Positions 13,701-24,600 of a stretch of 64,000 bases of DNA are shown piece by piece. Below the pieces are notes generated by a model. That model was not told the origin of the DNA. It did not search any database and saw only the letters and a program-made list of their open reading frames with translations. The translations under genes and the position numbers were made by a program. Every line of letters starts with the position of its first letter. The stretch's first letter is position 1. The stretch is from assembly GCF_963576615.1 (NCBI RefSeq), contig NC_088708.1, positions 59,445,196 through 59,509,195 on the forward strand, written 5' to 3'. Origin of the DNA: Watersipora subatra. Its lineage: Eukaryota > Bryozoa > Gymnolaemata > Cheilostomatida > Watersiporidae.

Positions 13701-14567
13701 TGTATAATAATACTATGAAATCTATTTTATAAACAATTTTATGAAATTCTCAATAAAATATTGGGTAGTGTTATGTGGTATTTATGTGGTATTTCAAATC
13801 TATTAATATGCTCTTAAAAATTTTGGGGATTTCTAAGTGTTTTTGTTGTGTCATGTTATCAATGCTATCAGTTTTAATATATTTTGCCTTGTTTTAAAAT
13901 ATCTTTGTTTGACGTCTCCTTGGCCAGCAGCACTCAACTTTGCATTGTCACTGTTGCTTCGAGTCTGTGCAGATAGCAACACAAATTCATATTTCTTAAA
14001 GTTAGAATGAGATTATAATTTCAACTGCAATATGCATAGAGAGCGTCTGAGATTGGACGTATGCTGTATTTATTATAGCTGTGTGGTCAATCACTTGAGT
14101 AATAATAGCTGCCTAGCACGTGATATCCAGTTAGTCAATGATAATATTGTATTGGTTTGACTAGCATTGATAGTGATTAACTGTAGCTTTGAGTGGAAGA
14201 AATCTGCATTTAACCGTAATTACGTAAAACATTTGCTGACCTTTACTCAATGTTCTGTTGTTGGAATTGTCTTTTCCTGTCTTTTGCAAGGAGGGTATGA
14301 CTTACACACTGATTCACTTTTCAATGTAATGTTTCATCCTGGCTCTAATAATCACATTATTACATACATAGGTTCATCTATCGTAGCGCAGACAGATTAT
14401 ACGAATGAGATCAATACACTCAATATGTACTTATATTTACCTGCTTTTTATCTGATTGCTTTGTAGGTGAGCGTTTGCCTGGTCAATCATTAGCAGTGCA
14501 TTCCAACTCCGCCACTATACAGCTCAGAAAAACTGAGACATCAAAAAAGAAATCATGTTCTTGCTGA
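1786..14567 (+). CDS. RAB22A/RAB31-like: Rab22/Rab31-type small GTPase, 7 coding exons, 195 aa
   Basis: Coding exons: 1786-1821, 4934-5013, 6786-6867, 10056-10127, 11634-11757, 12603-12695, 14467-14567. All introns are GT-AG, phases agree, and the sum is 588 nt (195 aa plus stop). Visible motifs: P-loop GDTNVGKT (residues 12-19), switch I threonine in TETTIG (T37), DTAGQE with catalytic Q64, NKID (118-121), ETSA (146-149) and a C-terminal CSC for prenylation. GASFMSKT and [16 protein letters not shown] are typical of Rab22/Rab31 rather than Rab5. Family knowledge: these Rabs act on early endosomes in endocytic sorting. The first coding exon carries only 12 residues ending at the G before the P-loop, the split I recall for vertebrate RAB22A. 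Starts at M1 or M3 (MTMREIK) are both possible; M1 is chosen as the first in frame. Oddity: GQEK replaces the usual GQER. Whether it is the Rab22 or Rab31 orthologue, or predates their split, is open. Confidence 0.93.
1822..4933 (+). other. Rab intron 1, mostly without recognisable content
   Basis: A 3.1-kb intron with donor GTAAGT and acceptor TTTCCAG. Apart from a short palindrome at 4401-4437 and A/T-rich runs I see no repeat family, RNA gene or exon. Confidence 0.6.
4401..4437. repeat. Short palindrome, 15-bp arms
   Basis: TCAATAGGCATTACA is followed after 7 nt by its reverse complement. It lies in Rab intron 1. It could fold as a hairpin in RNA or DNA; no function is evident. Confidence 0.8.
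5497..5672. repeat. 57-bp tandem repeat, about 3 units
   Basis: Units contain CACACGGCGAGCTACCATAC and CTGGCAGTCTAGTGTGCTAT and differ by single bases. It lies in Rab intron 2. Because 57 is a multiple of 3 it creates a 100-aa open frame on the minus strand, which I regard as spurious. Confidence 0.9.
7191..8484 (+). mobile_element. Degraded Tigger/pogo-type DNA transposon
   Basis: The ends are inverted repeats: left CAGTAATACTTCAACTTACG and, on the other strand at the right end, CAGTCATACTTCGACTTACG, each flanked by TA. The 1.3-kb interior keeps a piece of transposase at about 7470-7600 reading [11 protein letters not shown]...[14 protein letters not shown], which looks like the N-terminal CENP-B/Tigger helix-turn-helix. 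A further in-frame piece lies at 7779-8084. The transposase is far too short to be active, and the DDE catalytic part is not recognisable. The element sits in Rab intron 3 in the sense orientation. Confidence 0.8.
8848..9263 (-). mobile_element. Short copy of the CGTTGCCCGG repeat family (copy A)
   Basis: Read on the minus strand it begins ACTAGCTGTGCCACCCGGCG, continues with a segment containing GTCTTTGGACAGAAAATT, and ends near GCTATAGCCGG with a tail AAAGTCC-like block and TATATATA. The same start and end occur in longer plus-strand copies at 23731-25233 and 44788-46130, so this is an internally shortened copy. The TA-rich 3' tail suggests target-primed retrotransposition (LINE/SINE style), but no reverse transcriptase is present and the family is unclassified here. 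Confidence 0.65.
10262..10590. repeat. 32-bp minisatellite, about 10 units
   Basis: Units read approximately TGCACACAAGTATTTCTATG followed by TTGTGCATAGAC. It starts only about 130 bp downstream of Rab exon 4 (donor at 10128), inside intron 4. Confidence 0.92.
10891..11287. repeat. 14-bp AT-rich minisatellite, about 28 units
   Basis: Nearly perfect repeats of AATGCATTTATTAT with occasional AATACATTTATTAT or AATGCGTTTATTAT variants. It lies in Rab intron 4, about 350 bp before exon 5. Confidence 0.95.
12696..14466 (+). other. Last Rab intron; nothing recognised
   Basis: A 1.8-kb intron between the exon ending in TFTDI-type sequence and the terminal exon with the prenylation motif. I see no repeat family or exon. 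Confidence 0.6.
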
Positions 14568-15602
14568 CAACATAGATTGTTTACATCTGCTCATCTTTAC
14601 ATTTCATATGAAAATTGTGTGTTTCTAAGTTATGTTAGCAAAGCTTCGTCATTGTTTGTGCTTAACAAGTCATAGATGTGATCAGTTTGTGATTTAGCTT
14701 GACATCTGACTTGCATTTTTATGTGATGTTCAGCAAACTTCTTTTTTATTCTTTGATGAATATTTCATTTTACAAACATTCGCAATACGTTATTGCTTTA
14801 TTACAAACCTTTGACCTACCTATCGACTCACAAAAATGTATATAAGTAGGTATGAGCCATTTATATTTAAACGTGAGTCGTAGTTTATATTTAATGTGAG
14901 TCGTGCTTACAGTTCTACTCATACTTTTGCAAACTGCAAGACATTTCATGTTCATTCCTTCTTTGGTGTTAAATAGCTTTTCTTATATGTACTTGTTCAA
15001 TAAATCTCAAGTTTTTGTATCTTTGAATGGTTAAATCATCAGTCAAAAGGTTGGAAACATTTTCTCTCGACTGTTCTGTGAACAACAACTTGCCTAGTTT
15101 GAGAGATTACATCAATGAAATAATACTGTATTATTATTGCCATATTTAAGCATTGCCATGATTAAGCATATGTAAAGCCAATACAGTTTTGACATACATG
15201 TATTTCCTGAGTAAGCTGTGTACTATACATGTATATGTTAATACAACTGAGTTGTGGCGTAACATAATTCACCTCAAAGTAGTTGTCTCCTCGTGGTTAA
15301 AAAGGTCGGGTACTATACGACTTAAAATCCATAATGCTACATATTTTTGGCGCAAACCTAACGCGATGTTTAAAATCCATAGAGCAACTTTATATTACTA
15401 GTCTACAGTGAGCTTTACCCATGAAACATGATTGTTATTTAGAAACTCTCGCTAAGCTTTAGCGATCTTGGCTGAAAACTGAAACAGTAGTGGCAGCAAT
15501 GTTGATTCAACATTAGAGCGTCAACATCCCGTCTAGATTTTATGCGACACTCAAAAAGAAATACCACAACATTATAAAGATTATTGATAATTTTAATAGA
15601 TT
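14568..15602. other. Rab 3' UTR and Rab-PPTC7 intergenic region
   Basis: About 1.0 kb separates the Rab stop codon from the PPTC7 start, both on the plus strand. The left part is Rab 3' UTR up to a polyadenylation signal near 15000. The right part must hold the PPTC7 promoter and 5' UTR; no core promoter motif is clear. Confidence 0.65.
14999..15004 (+). terminator. Probable polyadenylation signal of the Rab gene
   Basis: AATAAA, 432 nt after the Rab stop codon and before the PPTC7 start; T-rich sequence follows. It is the first clear canonical signal after the stop. Confidence 0.55.
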
Positions 15603-18600
15603 ATGTACCAGCAAATGAACTCTTTATTAACGTATGGCAAGGTTTTAGTTAGTCGAGCATTGACGGCAGGATTATCTTGTGCAGAAGCTAGATTTTCAAG
15701 TCATATTCCATCAAACGCGGTACTAACACGGCGGGATTTACACTTACTAACAGCTGTTTCTGGATTCTCGAAAAGTCTAAATAGCATCGGCCGTCAGTCT
15801 AAATGGAGTTATGGTGAAGATGCGTATTTTATAGCAAGACATCCCAATGGCACCATAATGGGTATGAAACAATCAAGATGTATCTAGGTTTTACCTGTTG
15901 TAAAGGTTGCTTGCCTATGAGAATGCAAGTTTGCGAAGGATGTTTTTTAAAATCTAAGCGTTATCAATTATAGCACTCAAGAAAAAGTTTACGAAGTTGC
16001 TAACAATGAAACTAAAATTTCCCACCATTGCTGAAAACAAACTAAATGTCGTTTTTTTACGTAGGCTGTAGTTGTTTTTATTAAATAAAAAGTCTTTATT
16101 GATTTTAACGGCTAGATCAAATAATTAACCTATGAGCTTTTGAAAAATATATGGTTTAGTCAAATGTAAAATAAATGTATACATACTATTGTTAAGTGAT
16201 AATACGAGTTTGCTAGATCGTGGTTATGAAGTCTGTCATGATTATTACTAAGTATAAATGGGTTCAACGATTTTGGCGGTGTTACACAACATCGAATATT
16301 TACTAGCTAACACAGCATAGCTATATTTTAGTATAGAAAAAGTTATCTGTAAAATAGCTACACTGTAAAGTTGCCATTCGATCCTTATATATCAGGCGTA
16401 GTAACAATTTTTAACCACAAAACTTTACTAACTGAATATATCATGCTTACAGAGTAAAATAAAGTATCCTGTTATTTGATACGTCTTTTAAGTTAATTAC
16501 TCAAAAAGCTGTTTATCAGCTGTGAAATGGTGAACTTCACGATATATTATGACAAACAAGTAACCACAATTTATCTCTTTATATGATATATACAAATGCC
16601 AAAAGTTTATTCTAAAGATTCACTTTTCTAATGTACAGCGCGTCTACAGTAAAAACTGAAGTATCCTACTGCTTAGACAACAAGACATTGAGCCTAACAT
16701 ATTTAAGTCAGCATAATTGTGAATAGTGTTCACAATGTCATTATTTAGATGGTCCTTTTTAAGCTATAATATATCCTTGCCATGTGAATATGTGTAGGTG
16801 TGGCAGATGGGGTTGGAGGATGGAGGGAATATGGAGTGGATCCATCCCAGGTGCCGCGAACCATAATGGCTTCTTGCTCGCGTCTCGTTGAGGTTGGAAG
16901 GTTTAAATCTAACGATCCTTCAAAATTGTTAGAAGAAGCTTACGAAGAGTCAGCAATGCACAAGAACGCAGCTATGGGTATACAACTGTATATTATAGTA
17001 ATATTTATTATAACCAACTTCTGGTAGCTCTGCAACTCAAGCCAACACCTTGTTGAATTGTGTATTTGTTGAGTCAGATCTGTAAATTCACAGGTATTAT
17101 GTTGGAATGCTTTTCATGAAGAAAGAACAATTTTTTTAATTGGAATTTGACAGACTTGCTTCTTCTCTTTGTACATTGGCTTTTGTAGTGGTCTAGTGAC
17201 CATATGTTGGGTATTAATAGACAGCTGTTACTATTAACTTAAATAGTAAAATAATTCGCAGTGCAATTCCTTTTTTTGCGAAAACGCTTGCCTCTACCAT
17301 TTTAAAAATACAGTCAAACATGGATAACTCGAACTTCACGGGACCGAGCAAAAGTGTTCGAATTATCAGAGCGTTCCAGTTATCAGATCACTGTCACAAG
17401 TCCATGTATTTACTTATTTATCAGTAGATACATGTACATATGCAAACTATAATATAAATCAAAGGCACAAATGGCTTGTTTCAAATTAAATGCTTCTAAT
17501 GTAAAGTTTAAAACGTTTTTATCAAAAAGTATAGAGATTTTTCTATCACTTGAGATTGGTTTGTTGTTTGAGGTGATGTTATTGCCAGGACGTTTTTTTA
17601 GATTGACATTGACAAAACTTGATCGTTGTTGAAATGCTCAAAAGAAAAGACATCTTTTTCTTTTGAGCGTTTTACCCACGATCAATTTTGCCGATTTTTC
17701 TTGAAGTTTATGCAAAGATTACCTTTCTTTAACTGGGATTCGTTAAGAGCAACATTCCGAGGTAGTTCAATTAAAAGTTTTACGAGGTTTTACGGTACAT
17801 TGTATATCACTCACGCTTTTTGAATGGATACTTATTGAATGTACATACGTATTCTGTGTTTAGGTCAAACGATGAATAGTTTTTTTTAGCTAAGACAACG
17901 TATACGTTTAATTACAACCATTTTTAAAACGTTTTAAACATTCAACATTCCGACGTTGATTCAACACGGAATCAACGTCGGAAAACTATTCGTCACGGGC
18001 TAGCCGGGTCACGCACTCAAGGATTTTCGCCACGCACATACAAAACAACATGCTGTTTTTGTTTTGTATGTGCGTGGCGAAAATCCTTGCGCGCGTGACC
18101 CGGCAAGCCCGTGCTATTCATCGTATAGCAGTATAAATCAAATTTGACCAAACCTTTAGAAAAGTCGATGACAAAAATATTTTGCCGATGGAGGTAATAA
18201 CGACGCTTATGAATTACGAAAAGATGAGGTTTACCTCTATGGCTTTGAATGAAGTGATTTTCTAAAGCGATAACAACCATTTCGGTAGCCGTTGGGCAAA
18301 AAAAACAGTTCGAATTAACAGTGTTGAGTTCGAGTTATCTATAGCAATTTATCATTACGTGGTAACGGACCAAAGAAACCGTTCGAATTAACCATGTGTT
18401 CGAACTATCCGTGGACGAGTTATCCATGTTTGACTGTATTTTGAACTTGTTCTTGTCAGGGAGTACCACTGCCTGCATAGTCTCGCTAGACACTGCTGAT
18501 GGACAACTCCATACCGTCAACCTTGGGGACAGCGGCTACCTGGTTGTGCGTGATGGCAAAATCTTAGAGCGCTCCCAAGAGCAACAGCACTATTTCAATA

Positions 18601-21600
18601 CTCCATTCCAGTTGACTCTTGTGCCACCTTCTTTTCGGGGCAGAGTCCTTAGTGACAGGTTAGTACTGCACTAGTTCCTCTCCTTAAGAGCCAGAGTCAG
18701 CAGCAGCAGGGTAGTATGACTGGCCTGCTACCCTGTTGAGAGGCATAGTCCTCAGTAAAAGGTTAACGCCTTCATTCCACTCAATTGGCTCAGCATCTTG
18801 AAGCACTTCTCTTCGTGCATAAGTAGTAGTCATGTGGTATCATCACCATCTTCTTGTGAGAAGGTGGTGATATCACCTTCTCACAAGAAGGTGGTTTCAC
18901 CACCTTCTTTGATACCACCTTCTTGTAAGAAGGTGGTGTCTGCGAGCACCACCTTCTCACAGTTTGTGGACTGGTTCAATGTTTCTTTGCCGATTCAGCT
19001 ACTTTATGCCTGTACAGTGCAAGCTCATCTAGCTTTGGTAAACTCTTGTCTTTGCCATAGCAGTTGTTTGTTCGTTCAGTTGCATATTTCTAAAACAAAA
19101 ATAATCCATTTTGGTAACCTTTACATTATAGGGATTTTACGTTATACAAACAGTAAAATACATGTAGATTGATTGCCTAATCTGTTGCGAGATCTTTCCA
19201 AACTAACTCTTTGACCCTTGAAAAAGGTAAAGAACTAGACTAAACTTTTTAATTTATTGGATTTACCGTAACTGCAGTATTATTGGTCTGCATCAAACAC
19301 TTTTCTTTTTTTTCTGATCAACTTCACTGGTTTTATAGACCACGATTGAGATAATTTTACAATAGGTTGATGGGAGCACGCATCCTCGGCGTTCATTCAC
19401 AGCGATTTGCTTTTTATTTCTAAACAGCAAAGTTTATTCTGCAAAGTAAAACTAATAACAAATATTTCCTGTGTCTACAATAAAGCAAAACAAAAACTAT
19501 TTTTATTATAAAAAGAGCGGTACTTCTTGTTCTTCATCTACTTGTATCTAGAGGTCAAGGTTAGGATAAAAGATAACTGTCGACGATATTTCAACTTTTG
19601 ACATTCAGCTTGGTAGGCCGGTGTCACAACACTTGCTGCACCAATCGATCACCTCTAAGTATTTATAAACAATTGCACAGCTACACTATTCTTGATTTTG
19701 TTGACACATGAATGTCACGGAGGTTGTATATATACGTATAACGCTATACACACGTCGTTTTTTCTCTCACAAGTGCGGCGAGATAAGTTACCATTCAAAT
19801 GGAATTTGAGAACTCGTCTGACTTGACACTAGACGATATATGGAATTTTTTACGCAGTTATGAAGTAAAATCTTTACATAAATTTTTTACGTTATCTGAA
19901 ATTTAAATTATAGAAGGTATACGTTATAGGAGCGTCTACCGTATAATATTATCTATGAGCCACTGTCCTTGACATAAATTTGATTGGCAAAGTCGGTCTA
20001 TGAGAAGATCTGTAAACATTTAGTCATGAGCCGACTGCTGGTGACTGTATATGAGCGGCTGTTATTTTCAGTAATCGAACCCTGTTTGCTCCGGAAAGAA
20101 TCAGTTTGTGTGATCCACAATCAGCAGAGCAAATACTGTTGTAACTATTCACTCACTGATTGGTTACTGTTGTAACTATTGACCCACTGATTGGTTACTG
20201 TTGTAACTATTCACCCACTGATTGGTTACTGTTGTAACTATTCACCCACTGATTGGTTACTGTTGTAACTATTCACCCACTGATTGGTTGATGTGAAGAT
20301 ATGAGTAGCTTTCACTTGAATGCTTTGTGACTCCTATATATAGTATGTCTTGATGCTGACTAGATCAAACATTGCTATCACTTTGTGGAAAAGCTTCAGT
20401 TGGTTGGTCAAAGTCCTGTATTGCTACTATATTCATTGATTACAAATCGTTGCTTCGCTTTGTTTGGCCAATGTCCAGTTTTCATGCCGTGTTCAGCCTC
20501 GCTGTATCCAGCGTGGCCGTTAACTATTGTTTACAATGGAGTTGGCCGTTGTTCATGAATCTACAATAGTATACGCGCGTGACTAGATGCGGATAATGGC
20601 ATTCTGTCTGTTGCTCTTATGCGTAGCCATTAATTTTATTATAATTCTGAAGAGGATATTGTTTGCGCTAGCAGTTAGCAGATGTAATTTTCAATGCTTA
20701 TGTTTTACTAACCGCTTGCAAAGGCTGTCAGCGATTACTTGGTAGTTAGATGTTGTTGCCAGCTTTGCTAGCCTCTTACGCCTTATGAAGATTTTATATA
20801 TTTTCCTTATCATAGCATTTTACATGGTGCGATCATAAGCTATCTATAAGCTTGAGATGTCAATGTCATAGGCTATAAATGGTATCCAGAGCTTTGGAAT
20901 AGCTTGCTGTCATCTCTATTCTCATGCAGTACGTAATAATGTGACAACCTGTTCTCCGCCATAAGACTCTGCTCGCTGTTTTGAACCGATCGGTAGGATG
21001 GAATCATTTGTTACATCCTGAGGGCAAGAGTAACCTAGCCTAAAATTCATCATGCTGAATCTTGATACTAGCGAGAACCTGTCGCGCAGACTGGGATTGG
21101 GATGTTGTGGTAGTAGACAGTTGTGAAAGCAGTGATTACCGTACAGGATGAATTTATTCGCGGAGTTATATTTCGCGAAAATTGTCTTTTCATGCATATT
21201 CGCGGATGAATTTATTCGCGGCTGAACACTGCCACTCTCTAGGAAAAGTTAACTCTATTACGTCTAGCAATAGAGTTAACCTTACGCATGCGCGGCTGCG
21301 CGCATTGCGCGTTTCGTTTTCTATTTAGCTTACAACTACGGGTGGATCGTACTAAGCTATAAATTCTTTGTTGCGTTCAGAGGTTTTCACGAATATTCAC
21401 AAATTTGTAGGCCTTTGATGAACCAACAATTTGTGGTAAGTAATGAGTTTTTCACATTTACTAAATTAGTTGAATCTTACTTTGGTTCTTCGGTAAAACG
21501 CAATATTCATGTTTTCCATCCCTACCAATTCGTTATTTGTTTTAGTGTGAGAGAGAGATTTTTCATCATACACGGAAGAACAATGATTGCAAGAGTGGTG

Positions 21601-24600
21601 TATGTCATTTTTAGAAGATCACGAATCATTCAGGGAAGTCTGGAAATTCAAATAGAAGTGACCGCAGCTACTTACGAGGAGAATAAATCTGATTTTTAAA
21701 AAAGAGCAAAAACGCCTTTACGAGCGCAAATCTTTGGCCAGCCGGCAGAACTTTGCAATAGTAAGCTACGAGGAGAGTTCTGATGATAACTTCCTTACCA
21801 GCCATGTAGTAGCAAGAGAATCGCCTTTAACATCTACCCAAGACAGTGACAGCGATGTAGAGCTGGTATTACCAAAATAACTAGTCAGAGAGCGCCATTA
21901 CACGCTAGTATTCACTTATCAAGTGTATCAGTTTAATTTTATTGCTCTAGACAACCGCAATATAGACTAAACTGTTTATATTTACTCCATTCATCGTTTG
22001 TAAAATTTTATTTGTACACTCAAGTTTGTAATAAATTATAATACAGTATATCTATACATGAAATAAAATATATAATTTAATCATGTTTGCTGCAGCGATA
22101 TCAAGGAGTTGTTGTCGATGAAGGGGTCTAGGTTGACTGGTTGCTTATCTGCCAATATTCCTGCCTTGATGAATATTACTACTTGTCTCTAGTTTTCGTA
22201 ATCGGAGTAGGTTGTTTTATTCTCAATCTGCAGTAAACACAAAAAAGAAAAAAATCTTAACAAGTGTCAAGGAAGTACAAAAACAATGGCTGAAGTATTT
22301 AATGAAAGCGATCAGTTTTTAAACAAAAGAATTAACTAATGCAGTTAATAATGGAAAAACGTATCTGCACTGCACATCAAATACATACCATAATGTCCAG
22401 ATCAGAATCATGATCGTCCTCAACTTCGGTATTCGAGATTGATGGAGTTGATTTTGATGTATAAAGACTAGGAGAGCTTTTTTGCGATGATGAAGCCATG
22501 CCGAAGTACTTGTAAAAACCTTGAATAATTTTGTAAAGTTTGCTGCAATGGCAATAAAACTCGAACCCCGGCGAGGATTTTAAAGAAGTTTTGGAACTCG
22601 GCTACGTTTAGTACTTCTGCCTAGTGGCTATTTTCGCTATGGCGCCATTCTGCCTATCTTGTGACAACCTTGAATAATTTTGTAAATAAATGTGATGCAT
22701 TGGCAATGGTGTTAGCTCAAAGCCTAGGCAATGATTTTAAAAATGTTTTGGGACTCACCAACGTTTAGTAGTTATATTAAAAACTAGCCTAGCGACTAGT
22801 TTTCAATTTGATGCAGTAGTTATTCTCCCTTGTGATAAAAAATAGAACTAATTATTCACGGAATTTAATAATTCGCGGAGTTGACTGTTCGCGAAATCGC
22901 GAATTTTTATATCCATCGGATATTTTCATCCTGTACGGTATATACCCTTTACACGCTCACTGGAAGTTATCTCCCATGTATAATAGTAGCAGGATTGCTG
23001 CACGCTACAAGATTCACTGTTTGGCACTGCAGCTATTGTCTGTAACTGCGCCATGGGGCTTGGCTATATGACCTTTTTATCAATTACTGTGATTGATTAG
23101 GCGATCTTCAATGCTCTGCTGTGGTCAACCTCTGACCACTTTTGGTATGAAGTTGCACTTATTGGCTGTTTTGGTTAAGAGCAGACTGATTATGCTTTCA
23201 GCCCATCCGAGGCGGTAAAGGGATGCGTGGATGTGACTGAAGGAGATATCATTCTTGTAGCTACCGATGGTCTCTTTGATAATATGACCGATTCTATGAT
23301 TCTCCGTCACTTACAGATTGTAAAGGTTTGTTAATATCTACTATCTTGCCTGTTGCCAGTCAGTTTCCATCTATAGTGGAGTGCGGTATTCGACTTTAAA
23401 AGCATACTGGTAGATGTGCTTCCACAACCGAAAGCGTGGTTGTACTTTTGCTTTTTTAAATGTCAAATCTTTTAAGGCAGAGTTGCATACTACTTGTGAG
23501 TTGTCCCAGTGATAATTGTTAGCAAATCAACAGTTCTGGTTGAAGGTCTTTGTCGCAGACATTTGACCAATAACAGGTCATGATTCATCAAAATAACAGA
23601 TCATATAGCTCTGACATGTTTCTCATTTATGGTTAAACCCATGTGTATGAAGTTAGTTCATTTCGCCACCTGCTTTGTCCGTTAAAACTGTCACCTGCTA
23701 GAGGAAATACTCTCATAAGAATATATTCTAACTAACTGTACTACCTGGCGTTGCCTGGGTAATAAAAAAGTCTTTGGACAGAAAATTTATTTTTATTTAA
23801 CAGACTGTATACAACATTCACCATTCTAACTTTTAAACTTCATATCATGAGAAAATATTTTTAAGCAGTTCAAATGAATTCAGAGAAAAACGAAAACAAA
23901 TGTAAAGGTTTTCAAACTTTTTCAAACAACTGCAACTTTTAAATTTCATATCAGGAAAGAATTGTTTTGTTGCAACAAATTAGGAAGAAAAATACAACTG
24001 TAAATTGGTTTAAATGTAATTGTGAAATCATTAACAAGTAATGGCTAAATATAGTCTGCTATGCTACGATTATAATGAAAAATTACTTGGTATACAATTA
24101 TATGATTTTAGTTCGTTTCAGTGTTGGCATCATGAGGTGAAAATATTGTATAGGCGTATAGAGTGGTGTAAAAATCCATGGTAATTATCAATGCAATCAC
24201 TGCCTGTTAAAAATCATCATTAAAAATAGAACAAAACAATATGTTAACCTAAATAATTATAGTTACCTACAATAACTTTGGTGCATTCTGTGGGTATGAT
24301 CTGCAAAAAATGTAACATTACAATGTACTACGTGCTGAGTTCTTACCTTCAAGACAAACGTGTAACATAAATGCTAAATCTAACTTATATGAATTTGGCT
24401 TACTAAAAACATATTTGAAAGAAGTTTTTGTATGTATTTTATTAAACTTTTAACTAAAATTTTATCACTTTTTATCATCTGTTTGCGAACGGTTTCACAC
24501 TAATGGATGACGCTGAACTGAGATATAATCGCCAGATTCTAATTTCAAGAAAAATTAATTTTGATGCCATTTTGCGGGAAACAAATTAGCTCTAGTACGG

